From: Mastigamoeba balamuthi
Lineage: Eukaryota > Evosea > Mastigamoebida > Mastigamoebidae
Assembly (NCBI GenBank): GCA_902651635.1
Contig: CACRSC010000054.1
Coordinates: forward strand, 282,158 to 346,157
Reading direction: 5' to 3'
Length of the DNA stretch: 64,000 nucleotides
The translations under genes were made by a program, and so were the position numbers. The notes beneath the pieces were generated by a model that had not been told where the DNA came from, did no database searches, and saw only the letters and a list, made by a program, of their open reading frames with translations. Below are positions 63,179 through 64,000 of this stretch, in pieces (positions within the stretch are counted from its first letter, which is position 1; every line of letters begins with the position of its first letter).

Positions 63179-64000
63179 TCAAGGTGGCAGTCTTTTTGGG
63201 ATGGGCTGTTTTGGCGAGTCGGGTGCCTGTGGTACCTTGCTGTATTGCATATCGTCTACTGTTGGTTCTATAACAGTGAAGGCCCTATGTGTTCTCATGG
63301 GCGGTTTATGTCGTTTTGTAGGGCGGGTGGTGTCTGGGCAGTTGAAGGGAGTTTTGATGATATCGCCTGGTATCTGTCTTTTTTGTGCTTCATGTGCCTT
63401 TTGGATGTCTTTGTGGCTCATGTCTTCCAGCCAGTCTCGTATGGTGGCGACCCACTTCTTCTGTATTTCTAGTTGTTGCTTAGACTGTTGGTTCTTTGCC
63501 CAGGTGCCGTACGCCAGTGTGTAGTGTATGGGGGCTGCATCCTTGTTGTTGGCAGATTGGGCTTGTGCTCACTGCTTTAGTTCCGTATGGGATATTCCTA
63601 TGATGCTGGTGAGTTTGGTGTGCCACTGACTCTGCTGGGGGCAGTCCATAGACGATGGGCTAGAGAGTCAGCCTTAGCAGTGCAGAAGGGGCACTGGGGA
63701 TCACTCCAATGTAGTCATGTGCGAGGGGCCAGGTCTTTCCATATGCGCCGGGGGGTCACAGCTTATGCATTATTGTGGGTGTGATAGGTGCCCATGATGG
63801 CTTGGTGCCAGCAGAGGCCTCCCATGCACTGGGCTTGTTTTCTGGATTTTTTCGTGGAGGAGTACTGGGAGGATCTTCGTGATGCCTGCTGCTGTCTCTA
63901 GGGCTTCACAACAGTGAAGGCAGTGTCATTGAGCGATGTTGAATACTGTGTGGAAGTTGTGCGTGGGTTTTGGGGGTGTCAAGATTTGAATTGAGGCAAG
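63179..64000 (-). mobile_element. LINE (non-LTR) remnant, C-terminal part
   Basis: Read from the window end downwards on the minus strand, one frame has IWKDLAPR and then DPQCPFCTAKADSLAHRLW, the Cys/His block (CPxC...DSxxH) found after the reverse transcriptase in many LINE ORF2 proteins. A second frame is open from about 63555 to 63179 (AYGTWAKNQQSKQQLEIQKK to a stop). At least two frame breaks separate the pieces, so the copy is inactive. The reverse-transcriptase core would lie beyond 64000. Confidence 0.45.

Noticed and set aside
1-64000. CRISPR arrays, operons or a bacterial origin
   Set aside because: No spaced direct repeats; genes have spliceosomal introns and individual promoters, so the DNA is nuclear eukaryotic.

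Overview
This is eukaryotic, very GC-rich nuclear DNA from a free-living protist. It has 21 protein genes that I can model with some support, on both strands, packed a few hundred bases apart and broken by short introns of mostly 45-200 bp. My best guess for the source is an amoebozoan, probably an archamoeba of the Mastigamoeba/Pelomyxa type. The grounds are a very large protein that I take to be the diphosphate-dependent PEP carboxykinase known from Entamoeba and some bacteria, a receptor with two TKL kinases flanking a cyclase as seen in amoebae, and a spore-photolyase-like radical SAM gene suited to anaerobic life. The taxon is inference. Exon joints below were placed by eye from reading frame, GT/AG (or GC/AG) ends and family alignment from memory.

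Layout. 1-587 is an assembly gap. 588-2560: 3' part of splicing factor PRP3, then a small EsV-1-7 repeat protein. 2.6-9.7 kb is gene-poor: one proline/alanine-rich gene with PP1-docking-like motifs (3680-6249), two inverted copies of a 155 bp sequence 5 kb apart, and several gene remnants. 9.75-17 kb: a SAP-PNKP DNA end-repair gene, a RING/TRAF-zinc-finger/YEATS fusion gene on the minus strand, a DUF1152-NMNAT fusion gene, and an 834 bp tandem duplication carrying a broken copy of the NMNAT 3' end. 17.8-25.1 kb: the putative PPi-PEPCK and a BTB-WD40 gene. 25.3-26.2 kb is a sharp AT-rich block ending at a 16 bp gap.

26.2-33 kb: TCF25/Rqc1 (5' end lost in the gap), an RBR ubiquitin ligase, and two tandem paralogous short-chain-dehydrogenase-like genes. 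33-43.7 kb: ANK-BTB protein, membrane adenylyl cyclase, WW-RasGEF, NAPE-PLD-like hydrolase and a proline-rich protein. 43.9-55 kb: a long coiled-coil protein, the radical SAM enzyme, an unknown gene with one in-frame TGA, a 14-repeat ankyrin-like protein, TMEM115 and TMEM230 homologues. 55.8-61.2 kb is one large receptor gene: periplasmic-binding-type ectodomain, membrane helix, kinase, cyclase, second kinase. Base composition drops towards AT inside this gene. From 61.2 kb to the end is AT-richer DNA with Tc1/mariner and LINE remnants.

Functional themes are signalling (two cyclases, a two-kinase receptor, a Ras exchange factor, WD40/ANK/BTB adaptors), protein quality control and ubiquitin (TCF25/Rqc1, RBR ligase, RING-TRAF-YEATS), NAD and PEP metabolism, RNA splicing and DNA end repair. 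Two genome-wide habits show up. Promoters repeatedly carry GATATC/AATATC boxes, also present in two introns. Over half of the splice donors read GTNCG, and at least two introns appear to start with GC.
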